A DNA stretch of 64,000 nt from DAIOEK01 sp964648485. Lineage in GTDB: Bacteria; Chloroflexota; Anaerolineae; Anaerolineales; Anaerolineaceae. The stretch spans positions 196,154 through 260,153 of the forward strand of contig CAZYOF010000001.1 in NCBI GenBank assembly GCA_964648485.1, written 5' to 3'. Positions 16,694 to 23,717 of this stretch are shown here, piece by piece (positions within the stretch are counted from its first letter, which is position 1; each line of letters opens with the position of its first letter). The translations under genes and the position numbers were made by a program. The notes below the pieces were generated by a model. The model was not told the origin of the DNA. It saw nothing but the letters and a program-made list of their open reading frames with translations, and did no database searches.

Positions 16694-17863
16694 ATGAAAA
16701 ACCAATATAACTTTCAAAGAATTGTCTCCCGAAGGGATACCGACAGTATCAAGTGGAATTTATATCCTGAGGATGTCATTCCATTATGGATAGCGGATAT
16801 GGATTACCAATCACCACCTGAGGTTATTCAGGCTTTACATGATCGGATAGATCATGGGATTTTTGGCTATGGATCTCCTTCGACTGATTTGACCGATATT
16901 ATCGTTAATCATCTTAAAGACGCATTTGACTGGGAAATTCAGGCAGAGTGGGTTGTCTGGCTTCCAGGATTGGTGACCGGATTACATGTGTTCTGTAAGA
17001 CGATCTCGCAAGATTGCACCCAAGTCATTGTACAACCTCCCGTATATCCGCCTCTGCATCTTGCTCCGGCTGCGTCTGGATTAATCCCCAAATATTCTCC
17101 TTTGGTCCAGGACGAGACTGGCAGGTATGTCATGGATTTCACAGATTTGAATGCAAAGATGAAACAGGGATCTGGGTCGATGATTCTGTGTAATCCGCAT
17201 AACCCCGTAGGGCGTGTTTTTTCTAAGGAAGAACTCGAAAAACTCGCTCAACTCTGCGTTGAGAACAATGTAATCCTTTGTTCTGATGAAATCCATTGTG
17301 ACCTGGTTATTAATGGTTTCAGACACACTCCGATTGCATCATTATCCGAATCGATTGCAAATACAACGATTACCCTCATGGCACCGAGTAAAACATTTAA
17401 CATAGCCGGTTTGGGTTGCTCATTTGCTGTAATTCCAAATGAAAACTTACGGAAAGCATTCAAGCAAGCATCCTGGGGAATAGTGCCGCATGTGAATATT
17501 TTGGGTTTTACAGCAGCTGAGGCAGCGTATAAATATGGTAAACCTTGGTTGCGGGAAGTGTGCTCCGCATTGGAGAATAATTATCAGTACTTGTTTAATT
17601 TTGTCCGAGACCGTTTAGCACCTATTGAAATGCAGCCGGTTGAAGGCACTTATCTGGCGTGGTTGGATTGCCGTCAACTCAACCTGGACAATCCATCACA
17701 ATTTTTTCTCGATAAGTGTAAAGTAGCATTAAATGATGGAGCTGATTTTGGGGAACAAGGAAAGGGATTTGTCCGTCTTAATTTTGCCTGCCCTGGCAAA
17801 ATATTGGATCAAGCTTTACAACAAATGGAAGCGGGGTTGAGAGAACACGGATTATTAAAATGA
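16694..17863 (+). CDS. MalY/PatB-family aminotransferase (cystathionine beta-lyase type)
   Basis: This 389-residue fold-type I PLP enzyme starts with a family-typical segment containing RRDTDSIKWNLY and PLWIADMDYQSPPEV. LCNPHNPVGRVFSKEEL, CSDEIHCDLV and MAPSKTFNIAGL (the last with the PLP lysine) are typical of MalY/PatB C-S lyases. Likely reactions are cleavage of cystathionine or cysteine. A regulatory role like that of E. coli MalY is possible but not supported by neighbours. No ribosome binding site is visible, and a -10 box sits 6 bases before the ATG. It overlaps the YdcF gene by four bases. Confidence 0.88.
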   Translation: MKNQYNFQRIVSRRDTDSIKWNLYPEDVIPLWIADMDYQSPPEVIQALHDRIDHGIFGYGSPSTDLTDIIVNHLKDAFDWEIQAEWVVWLPGLVTGLHVFCKTISQDCTQVIVQPPVYPPLHLAPAASGLIPKYSPLVQDETGRYVMDFTDLNAKMKQGSGSMILCNPHNPVGRVFSKEELEKLAQLCVENNVILCSDEIHCDLVINGFRHTPIASLSESIANTTITLMAPSKTFNIAGLGCSFAVIPNENLRKAFKQASWGIVPHVNILGFTAAEAAYKYGKPWLREVCSALENNYQYLFNFVRDRLAPIEMQPVEGTYLAWLDCRQLNLDNPSQFFLDKCKVALNDGADFGEQGKGFVRLNFACPGKILDQALQQMEAGLREHGLLK

Positions 17864-18477
17864 AAAAAAGAGTACTTTTTCCTCTTGCCATTCTGATTGG
17901 TATTGTGGCAGGGATGATCATGATTCCTGTGTTTGTGGTAAGTGCAGGCTATTATCTTATAGTTCGTGATCCCATTCGAAATTCATCTGCGGTAGCCGTA
18001 TTAAGCGGAGGTGGGATTGAGCGCTTGGATCATGCAGTAAAGCTGATGGATGATAATTTTACTAAAAGGCTTATTCTCACGAATACAAGCCAGGTAGATT
18101 CCCAAACCGGTACCCGGATGAGTAAAGTTATGATGGATCAGGCATCTCAGCGCGGTGTGAAGAAAGTAAATATTTATATTACCGGTGGTGAATCAGCTAC
18201 CACCCGCGAAGAAGCAATTGCAATTCGAGCCCTTATGGATGAGCGAAATTGGAAAAGTTTGATCGTTGTCACTGATTCGTTTCACTCGAGGAGAACAAAA
18301 ATAATTTTTCATGATGTGTTTAAAGGATCAGGTGTAAAAATCTCAGTTAATCCGGTTGATGCGCCAGATTACTGGTATAAACCATCCACCTGGTGGCAAA
18401 GTCCTGATTCCCGAAAAGCGACAGTTTATGAATATATCTCGCTTATTTATAATTGGTTGGGATTATATGAAAAATAA
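17860..18477 (+). CDS. YdcF/ElyC (DUF218) family membrane protein
   Basis: The product has 205 residues with one N-terminal membrane segment (about 6-32) and a DUF218 domain after it. Recognisable parts are AVAVLSGGGIERLDHAVKLM, ITGGESATTREEAIAI and VVTDSFHSRRTKIIF, the last being the conserved family motif. Members include SanA, ElyC and YdcF and are tied to envelope integrity; their biochemistry is poorly known. The first four bases overlap the aminotransferase gene, so the two are cotranscribed. A terminator follows directly. Confidence 0.85.
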   Translation: MKKRVLFPLAILIGIVAGMIMIPVFVVSAGYYLIVRDPIRNSSAVAVLSGGGIERLDHAVKLMDDNFTKRLILTNTSQVDSQTGTRMSKVMMDQASQRGVKKVNIYITGGESATTREEAIAIRALMDERNWKSLIVVTDSFHSRRTKIIFHDVFKGSGVKISVNPVDAPDYWYKPSTWWQSPDSRKATVYEYISLIYNWLGLYEK

Positions 18478-18484
18478 AAAAAAA

Positions 18485-18519
18485 AGGACCTGCCTGATCA
18501 GGGAGGTCCTAGGTTTTTT
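18485..18519 (+). terminator. Bidirectional terminator between the YdcF gene and csp
   Basis: AGGACCT (18485-18491) pairs with AGGTCCT (18504-18510), with extra GCC/GGG pairing inside. T runs follow on both strands: six T at 18514-18519 on the plus strand, and the complement of the A-run before 18485 on the minus strand. Confidence 0.87.
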
Positions 18520-18539
18520 GAAAGATAAATTTCGAAGAA

Positions 18540-18752
18540 TTATTCTACAGGAACTACATCTGCAGCCTGGAGACCTTTCGGTCCATCTTCAATCGAGAAT
18601 TCAACTTTCTGAGCTTCCCGAAGGCGTTTGTATCCATCCATGTTGATTGAAGAGAAATGTACAAAGACATCTTCTCCATCATCACGACCGATGAAACCAT
18701 AACCTTTGGTTGCGTTGAACCACTTAACGGTGCCAACAAAACGTTCTGACAT
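18540..18752 (-). CDS. Cold shock protein, CspA family
   Basis: This is a 70-residue single cold-shock domain. RNP1 is KGYGFIGR and RNP2 is DVFVHFS. The opening GTVKWFNATKGYGFI is nearly invariant in the family. It binds single-stranded RNA/DNA as a chaperone. It is a monocistronic gene with its own promoter (18812-18839), a leader of about 55 bases or more containing a small hairpin, and GGAG before the ATG. A bidirectional terminator follows. Confidence 0.95.
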   Translation of the reverse strand: MSERFVGTVKWFNATKGYGFIGRDDGEDVFVHFSSINMDGYKRLREAQKVEFSIEDGPKGLQAADVVPVE

Positions 18753-18781
18753 ACTACTTTCTCCATCTATAATGTTTTGAA

Positions 18782-18803
18782 CGATGTGCCGAATGCAACA
18801 TCG
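18782..18803 (-). promoter_or_regulatory. Small hairpin in the csp 5' leader
   Basis: CGATGT (18782-18787) and ACATCG (18798-18803) are inverted, and the pairing can extend by GC/GC with one bulged base. It lies between the promoter and the ribosome binding site. Structured leaders often control cold shock mRNAs, but no function can be shown here. Confidence 0.35.
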
Positions 18804-18811
18804 GGAGCAAG

Positions 18812-18839
18812 ATTATCATGGTTAGCGGATATGTGTCAA
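18812..18839 (-). promoter_or_regulatory. Promoter of the cold shock gene
   Basis: On the minus strand, TTGACA (18839-18834) and GATAAT (18817-18812) are 16 bases apart. The -35 is perfect. It gives a leader of roughly 50-60 bases. Confidence 0.7.
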
Positions 18840-18911
18840 GATGTGAGTACCTGGTTTTTGATGGATAACAACCATTTATATGCAGAATTAATATCCATGT
18901 AAAACAAGGTC

Positions 18912-18917
18912 TATAAT
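18912..18917 (+). promoter_or_regulatory. -10 box 6 bases before the TPR gene start codon
   Basis: TATAAT is followed by GGTGCC and ATG at 18924, nearly identical to the arrangement at 16682. It suggests a leaderless transcript. The -35 region is weak. Confidence 0.42.
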
Positions 18918-18923
18918 GGTGCC

Positions 18924-20303
18924 ATGCGGTTGACTAATTCATTCCCACTGTTTCAATTTCTTATTTCAGTATTTGTACTCACCTCTCTGGCTGGTATATC
19001 TCCATTACCAGGTTGGGTAAATCCATCAATATCACGGGCAGAATTAGCATACGAAAATGGATCATATTATGATGCATATATTGAATATCGAAAACTGTAT
19101 GAACTCATGCCATATCGAGCAGATATTGAGGAAAGGCTGGCTGAGACAGCAATAAAAATAAATAATTTTGATGAAGGAATACAATTACTTGAGAAGATGG
19201 CGGATGCGGACACATTATCTGCAAAAGGTTTACTCATTCTTGCGGATATTTACCAACAGGAAGGGAATTTATTGAAAGTCATATCTACATACCAGAAAGT
19301 GACCGATGGAACCTCAGAAAGTAGTCTAGCAAAGGCGAACCTTCTGAAAATATATATTTCCCAGAGTGATTGGACGAATGCAAAAGAATTAATGGATAAC
19401 GAACCCCAAAATTTTTTTAAACAAACTGCAATTAACCTTTTCATTGACCCCGGGTTAGTAGTCCAGGGCGCCTCTTCACCAGATGTACTGTCCCTGCGAT
19501 TACTTGCAGAAGATTTAACTAAGGGAAAAAATAATCGTGAGTCCCTTGCATCTACCTGGATCAGAATTGGGCAGGTATTTGCTCAAAATTCGGAGAATGA
19601 TCTGGCTCAGGCGGCATTCCGTGAAGCGGTAAAACTCACTCCAGAATCCGGGGTTTCATGGGCTGCACTGGGTGGATTTCTGGCTGGTGTAGGGAGTGGA
19701 GGCGAGGCAGAAATTCAACAGAGTCTGAATTTGGATTCGAATAGTTTTGTGGTAAATCAAACTGCCGGATACGTTTTTCTGAAAAACAACAAACCTGATG
19801 TAGCCCTGGTATATCTGCTAAAAGCAAACAAAATGATACCAGATGATGTTCAAACTCTCTTATTGCTAAGCCAGGCTGAGTTAATTCTTGGACAATATCT
19901 GCAGGCATTATCCCACTGGGCAGAAGCAGCTCCATTGGCTGATAAACCTTCCGATGTCTGGCGCGATCTTATAAATTTCACATTAGAAAATCCTCTTTTC
20001 TTGCGAGAAAATGGTTTGCCAGCAGTGCGGAAATTATTGCAAGAGGCTGGTGTATCTGCAGAAGATTATGATCTGGCTGCCAGGGTTTACCTGGCATTGG
20101 AGGATCCACTTACTGCAGAAAAGTATTGGCGATATGCAATCAGTCATTATCCTATGAGTTATATCAGCCATCTCCATCTTGGAATCTGGTTAGCCGAGAA
20201 TGGATTCGAGGCTGAAGGCAGAAATTTAATAAAACAGGCTGCAGAGCAGGATGCGGATCAGGAAATCAGTCAGGAAGCACGTCAATGGCTGAGTAGCCGA
20301 TAA
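18924..20303 (+). CDS. Exported TPR-repeat protein
   Basis: The product has 459 residues. The first ~25 form a hydrophobic signal or anchor segment (FLISVFVLTSLAGISPLPG). The rest is alpha-helical and shows repeated TPR-like units, for example LAYENGSYYDAYIEYRKLYEL, LAQAAFREAVKLTPESGVSW and PDVALVYLLKANKMIPDD. TPR scaffolds mediate protein-protein contacts; no catalytic domain is present. It sits upstream of a lipoprotein gene, and the pair may act together at the cell surface. No ribosome binding site is evident, matching the leaderless promoter pattern. Confidence 0.78.
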   Translation: MRLTNSFPLFQFLISVFVLTSLAGISPLPGWVNPSISRAELAYENGSYYDAYIEYRKLYELMPYRADIEERLAETAIKINNFDEGIQLLEKMADADTLSAKGLLILADIYQQEGNLLKVISTYQKVTDGTSESSLAKANLLKIYISQSDWTNAKELMDNEPQNFFKQTAINLFIDPGLVVQGASSPDVLSLRLLAEDLTKGKNNRESLASTWIRIGQVFAQNSENDLAQAAFREAVKLTPESGVSWAALGGFLAGVGSGGEAEIQQSLNLDSNSFVVNQTAGYVFLKNNKPDVALVYLLKANKMIPDDVQTLLLLSQAELILGQYLQALSHWAEAAPLADKPSDVWRDLINFTLENPLFLRENGLPAVRKLLQEAGVSAEDYDLAARVYLALEDPLTAEKYWRYAISHYPMSYISHLHLGIWLAENGFEAEGRNLIKQAAEQDADQEISQEARQWLSSR

Positions 20304-20313
20304 AATTTACAGA

Positions 20314-20319
20314 TATAAT
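20314..20319 (+). promoter_or_regulatory. -10 box upstream of the lipoprotein gene
   Basis: A TATAAT lies 19 bases before the lipoprotein ATG, with GGAGAG as ribosome binding site between. The -35 region is not convincing, so readthrough from the TPR gene may be the main source of transcript. Confidence 0.3.
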
Positions 20320-20338
20320 TAGTCTATCTGGAGAGAAA

Positions 20339-21010
20339 ATGCAAAAACGCATCATCTCAGTTATATTCATCATTTTCATCAGTGGAATGCTTTCGGGCTG
20401 CCAGGTCGTTGAATCTATGGTTTCTCAGCTGTTTGCGCAGGAAAGCGTGGATGTGCCCGTATTTATGGATGATTTTACTAATCATGATAATACCTGGAGC
20501 ACAGTGGTTACCGATGAAGGTATTGTGAACTATGACGGGGACACACTGCGAATACTCATCAATCAAAAGGATTCTTTTTTCTGGTCCACCCCTGAATTAG
20601 AGATTGCTGATTCAGTTGTAAATGTAAGTACAGTTAAACTTTCCGGTCCGGATGATAACCTTTTTGGATTGGTTTGCCGAATGCAGGACGACCGTAATTA
20701 TTACGCTTTCCTGGTTTCTTCAGATGGATACTATGGAATCGTGAAAGTCGAAAATGGATTTCAGCAGATACTTGGTCCCGGAGAGATGGGTACCACAAAG
20801 CTGGTACAGGCAGAAAATAAAATAAATCATATCAGAGCGGATTGTGATGGCAACGAGCTGACCCTGTATTTAAATTGGGAGAAATTAGCCAGCGTTACCG
20901 ATGATTCCTTTAAAAAAGGCAAGGTAGGTGTAATTGCTGGTACTCTGGAAAATATTGGAACTGATATCCGGTTTGATAATTTTATTGTGCTGAAGCCGAA
21001 ATCTGATTAG
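20339..21010 (+). CDS. Lipoprotein with a LamG/DUF1080-like jelly-roll domain
   Basis: The product has 223 residues. The signal peptide ends in a lipobox (MLSGC, Cys about residue 21). The mature part starts near FMDDFTNHDNTWST and continues with FGLVCRMQDDRNYYAFLVSSDGYYG and a late IRFDNFIVLKP. This pattern fits the concanavalin-like fold of DUF1080-type domains, which bind carbohydrate or serve structural roles. No catalytic residues can be named. It is 35 bases downstream of the TPR gene and 7 bases before mtaB. Confidence 0.75.
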   Translation: MQKRIISVIFIIFISGMLSGCQVVESMVSQLFAQESVDVPVFMDDFTNHDNTWSTVVTDEGIVNYDGDTLRILINQKDSFFWSTPELEIADSVVNVSTVKLSGPDDNLFGLVCRMQDDRNYYAFLVSSDGYYGIVKVENGFQQILGPGEMGTTKLVQAENKINHIRADCDGNELTLYLNWEKLASVTDDSFKKGKVGVIAGTLENIGTDIRFDNFIVLKPKSD

Positions 21011-21017
21011 TGAAGTT

Positions 21018-22304
21018 ATGCGTGTTTTCCTTGATTCCGTTGGTTGCAAATTAAACCAGAGTGAAATTGAAAAGTATGCTGCCCAGTTGCATGAAGCCGG
21101 GCATGATCTGGTGGGTAATGTTACTGATGCGGATGTATATATCTTGAATACATGCGCAGTTACCGCTGCGGCTTCATCTGATTCAAGACAGAAACTGCGT
21201 CAGGCAGTGCATCAAAATCCAGCGATTGAAATTATTGCAACTGGCTGCCTGGTATCGTTGGATGATTCAATAAAACAGATCATTCCGCAAATTCGCAGAA
21301 TCGTTCCAAATCAGGATAAGGATAATCTTGTTAGAGAAATGCTGGGTGAATTACCAGACCTGGAATACTATGAAAGGCAGCCAATTCCCGGTGTTCGGCG
21401 TCGTACCCGAGCTTTTATTAAAGTTCAAGATGGATGTGATAATTTTTGTACTTATTGCATTACTCGTCTCGCGCGAGGTCAATCCCGTAGTGTTGACTTA
21501 AATTTGATATTAAGTGATATTCATGGTGCGTTGGCTGGGGGAGCAAAAGAAGTGGTCCTTACCGGGGTACATCTAGCATCATATGGTATGGATTTTTATC
21601 CGAAACAGTCATTAGAGTTACTACTTCAAAAAATTCTCAAGGATATTCCCCGGGACATCCGGATAAGAGTATCATCGCTTGAACCATGGGATCTGACACC
21701 TGAATTCTTCGATCTTTGGAAGGATACCCGTCTCTGTCCGCATTTTCATCTCCCGTTGCAATCGGGATCTGATACTGTTTTACGGCGGATGGCACGGAAG
21801 GTTACTACCAGTGAATATAAGCTTTTAGTGGAAGAATTACTGGCACGTATTCCAGATGCTGCAGTAACAACAGATATTATTGTTGGATTCCCGGGGGAAA
21901 CCGAAACTGAATTTTACGATACATTGGAATTCATCAGAAGTATTCCATTTGCAGGTGGGCATGTTTTTAGTTACTCCGCCAGAGAAGGTACTGGGGCAGC
22001 CAAAATGAATATGCAAATCCATGGGAGCATCAAACGGGAGAGAAGCGCTACGCTCAGGAAGGTATTCGCTGATTCAGCTTATCATTACCATCAGCAATTT
22101 CTGGGAAAAACAGTTCAAGTACTGTGGGAATCATCCAGGAAGGTTACAAAAAATTATCTGCTGTCAGGGCATACGCCGAATTATTTACGGGTGGATGCCA
22201 TCAGCAATCAACCTCTGCGGAATCAATACAGCCTGGTGAAAATTGATAAAATCTCTGAAAATTTTTGCGAAGGTACGATTTCTACGCAAGTGATGCGAGA
22301 ATAA
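21018..22304 (+). CDS. mtaB: tRNA t6A37 methylthiotransferase MtaB
   Basis: This 428-residue MiaB-like radical SAM enzyme adds a methylthio group to t6A at position 37 of tRNA. The UPF0004 domain has its three cysteines in SVGCKLNQSE, LNTCAVT and ATGCLVS. The radical SAM cluster is CDNFCTYC. A TRAM-like C-terminal region is present (GHTPNYLRVDA). The MtaB rather than MiaB assignment rests on the SVGCKLNQSE form and the short TRAM region. Its 3' end overlaps the convergent tatC gene by 23 bases. Confidence 0.87.
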   Translation: MRVFLDSVGCKLNQSEIEKYAAQLHEAGHDLVGNVTDADVYILNTCAVTAAASSDSRQKLRQAVHQNPAIEIIATGCLVSLDDSIKQIIPQIRRIVPNQDKDNLVREMLGELPDLEYYERQPIPGVRRRTRAFIKVQDGCDNFCTYCITRLARGQSRSVDLNLILSDIHGALAGGAKEVVLTGVHLASYGMDFYPKQSLELLLQKILKDIPRDIRIRVSSLEPWDLTPEFFDLWKDTRLCPHFHLPLQSGSDTVLRRMARKVTTSEYKLLVEELLARIPDAAVTTDIIVGFPGETETEFYDTLEFIRSIPFAGGHVFSYSAREGTGAAKMNMQIHGSIKRERSATLRKVFADSAYHYHQQFLGKTVQVLWESSRKVTKNYLLSGHTPNYLRVDAISNQPLRNQYSLVKIDKISENFCEGTISTQVMRE

Positions 22305-22986
22305 TACTCAAAATATATATTACGATCAGGGGACCCATCATCAATGCCATATTAACCGGGTCCACAGTTGGGGTAATCGCTGCTGAGAGAATGGCAATCA
22401 AAACCAGTGCGATCCGCCAGCCTTTGAGTAATAATTTTCCGGTAACCAGTTTTAATTTAGCAAGGATAAACACAATGAGGGGAGTTTCAAAGCTGACGCC
22501 CATCCAGAAGAGCAGGTTGGTGACAAAACCAATGTAATTGGCAAGACGGGGTGTGGTTGTCACACCTAGAAATTGGGTAAGGAAGTTAACTGCAGGGGAA
22601 AGCAACACAAAGTAAGCAAAGCCGACACCTGCAAAAAAGAAGATCGAGGCCATGGGTACTCCCCAGTAAACCCATTTCTTTTCACCAGGAAGCAAACCGG
22701 GTAGAACAAACATGAGAAGCTGGTAAAGAATAACAGGCATCGCCAGAATCGCGCCCTGAATCAATGACACGCGCATAAAAACCGATATATTTTCAGTTAC
22801 TTCAATCGATTGCAATCTTTCCAATCCACCGATAGGGGTTGCGAGAATAGCAATACTTTTTTCTGTAATCAGCATACTGATGATGGTTGTAGCTGCCAGC
22901 GCAATGAGTGCTTTCAGTAATCTGATTCGCAACTCTTCAATGTGTTCCAGCACGCTCATCTCTTGGTTAGCTTTTTGATTACTCAT
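22282..22986 (-). CDS. tatC: Sec-independent translocase TatC
   Basis: This 234-residue integral membrane protein has six predicted segments. The N-terminal MSVLEHIEELRIRLLKALIAL is the TatC signature region that recognises the twin-arginine signal. FAYFVLLSPAVNFL and NLLFWMGVSFETPLIVFIL are typical of later parts. It forms the receptor of the Tat pathway for folded proteins. It overlaps the tatB-like gene by eight bases at its start and mtaB by 23 bases at its end. Confidence 0.93.
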   Translation of the reverse strand: MSNQKANQEMSVLEHIEELRIRLLKALIALAATTIISMLITEKSIAILATPIGGLERLQSIEVTENISVFMRVSLIQGAILAMPVILYQLLMFVLPGLLPGEKKWVYWGVPMASIFFFAGVGFAYFVLLSPAVNFLTQFLGVTTTPRLANYIGFVTNLLFWMGVSFETPLIVFILAKLKLVTGKLLLKGWRIALVLIAILSAAITPTVDPVNMALMMGPLIVIYILSIILASLA

Positions 22987-23338
22987 TGTCTGTATTCGTG
23001 ATTGAAGATGATTTTATGTTCTCAGGTTTATCTTTTTGGCCATCATTTGGTTGAGGTCTCTCTGGCAGATCCATCGATATGGAATTTTGTATAAACCTGG
23101 TATCTCGTAGCTCATCGAGCGTTTCCTGCAAACCTGTTTCTTGCATTATTTTATCCTGTGCCTGACGAATTTCTCGGGTGGATTTTACAATATTTCGCCA
23201 GCCTTCAGATTGAACAATTTGCTTGATAAAGCTCCCTGTTTTTTGAGCCGTCTCGACCATGCCTTTCGGGCCAAGAAGAATTAATGCAAGCACCAGAATT
23301 AAAACAAATTCCAGTGGACCGATACCAAATATATCCAT
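22979..23338 (-). CDS. tatB: TatA/TatB-family translocase subunit
   Basis: The product has 119 residues: one N-terminal membrane helix (IGPLEFVLILVLALILLGP), an amphipathic helix (KGMVETAQKTGSFIKQIV) and a long charged tail. The GP after the helix in place of FG, and the longer tail, fit TatB better than TatA. It is encoded between tatA and tatC. TatB normally pairs with TatC in substrate recognition. The gap to tatA is 18 bases. Confidence 0.82.
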   Translation of the reverse strand: MDIFGIGPLEFVLILVLALILLGPKGMVETAQKTGSFIKQIVQSEGWRNIVKSTREIRQAQDKIMQETGLQETLDELRDTRFIQNSISMDLPERPQPNDGQKDKPENIKSSSITNTDNE

Positions 23339-23356
23339 AATGATTTCTAATGGGAT

Positions 23357-23548
23357 TTAATCGTTCTTCTTTGTATTACTGTCTTCAGACTCGTGCTTTT
23401 CATCCGTCTTTCCCTGCAAACCTTCTCGAAATTGACGAATTGCATTACCCAGTTCACCGGCAACCTTACTGATCCTTCCAACACCAAAGATGAGTAAGAT
23501 GACCACCAACACCACAATTAATTCAGGAAGTCCAAATGTATTAAACAA
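23357..23548 (-). CDS. tatA: Sec-independent translocase TatA
   Basis: This 63-residue pore subunit has an N-terminal membrane helix (LPELIVVLVVILLIFG), the FG hinge in IFGVGRISK, and the amphipathic helix KVAGELGNAIRQFREGL. The start is TTG at 23548, with AGGAG seven bases upstream; no ATG fits the family N terminus. It is first in a tatA-tatB-tatC transcript. Confidence 0.9.
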   Translation of the reverse strand: MFNTFGLPELIVVLVVILLIFGVGRISKVAGELGNAIRQFREGLQGKTDEKHESEDSNTKKND

Positions 23549-23580
23549 GACAAACTCCTTATGATCAGGCTGTAGTATTA

Positions 23581-23586
23581 ATTATA
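23581..23586 (-). promoter_or_regulatory. -10 box upstream of tatA
   Basis: TATAAT on the minus strand, about 33 bases before the TTG start of tatA. The -35 is weak. Between this site and the divergent promoter at 23655, nothing else is recognisable. Confidence 0.35.
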
Positions 23587-23654
23587 ATCCAGTGTATTTA
23601 GAGCGAATTAATGCTGTTTAAAGATGATTCTATAATTATTAAGGCTAAAATATC

Positions 23655-23683
23655 TTGTATAACAAATATAAGTAACATATAAT
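23655..23683 (+). promoter_or_regulatory. Promoter of the potassium permease operon
   Basis: TTGTAT (23655-23660) and TATAAT (23678-23683) are 17 bases apart. The leader to the ATG at 23718 is under 30 bases, too short for a c-di-AMP riboswitch. Confidence 0.62.
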
Positions 23684-23717
23684 TACTCGCCTTGCCTGGA
23701 TTTAAGAAGGATAAAAA

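Noticed and set aside
23684..23717. c-di-AMP riboswitch before the KimA-like gene
   Set aside because: A promoter at 23655-23683 leaves a leader of about 30 bases, far too short for the ydaO-type riboswitch.
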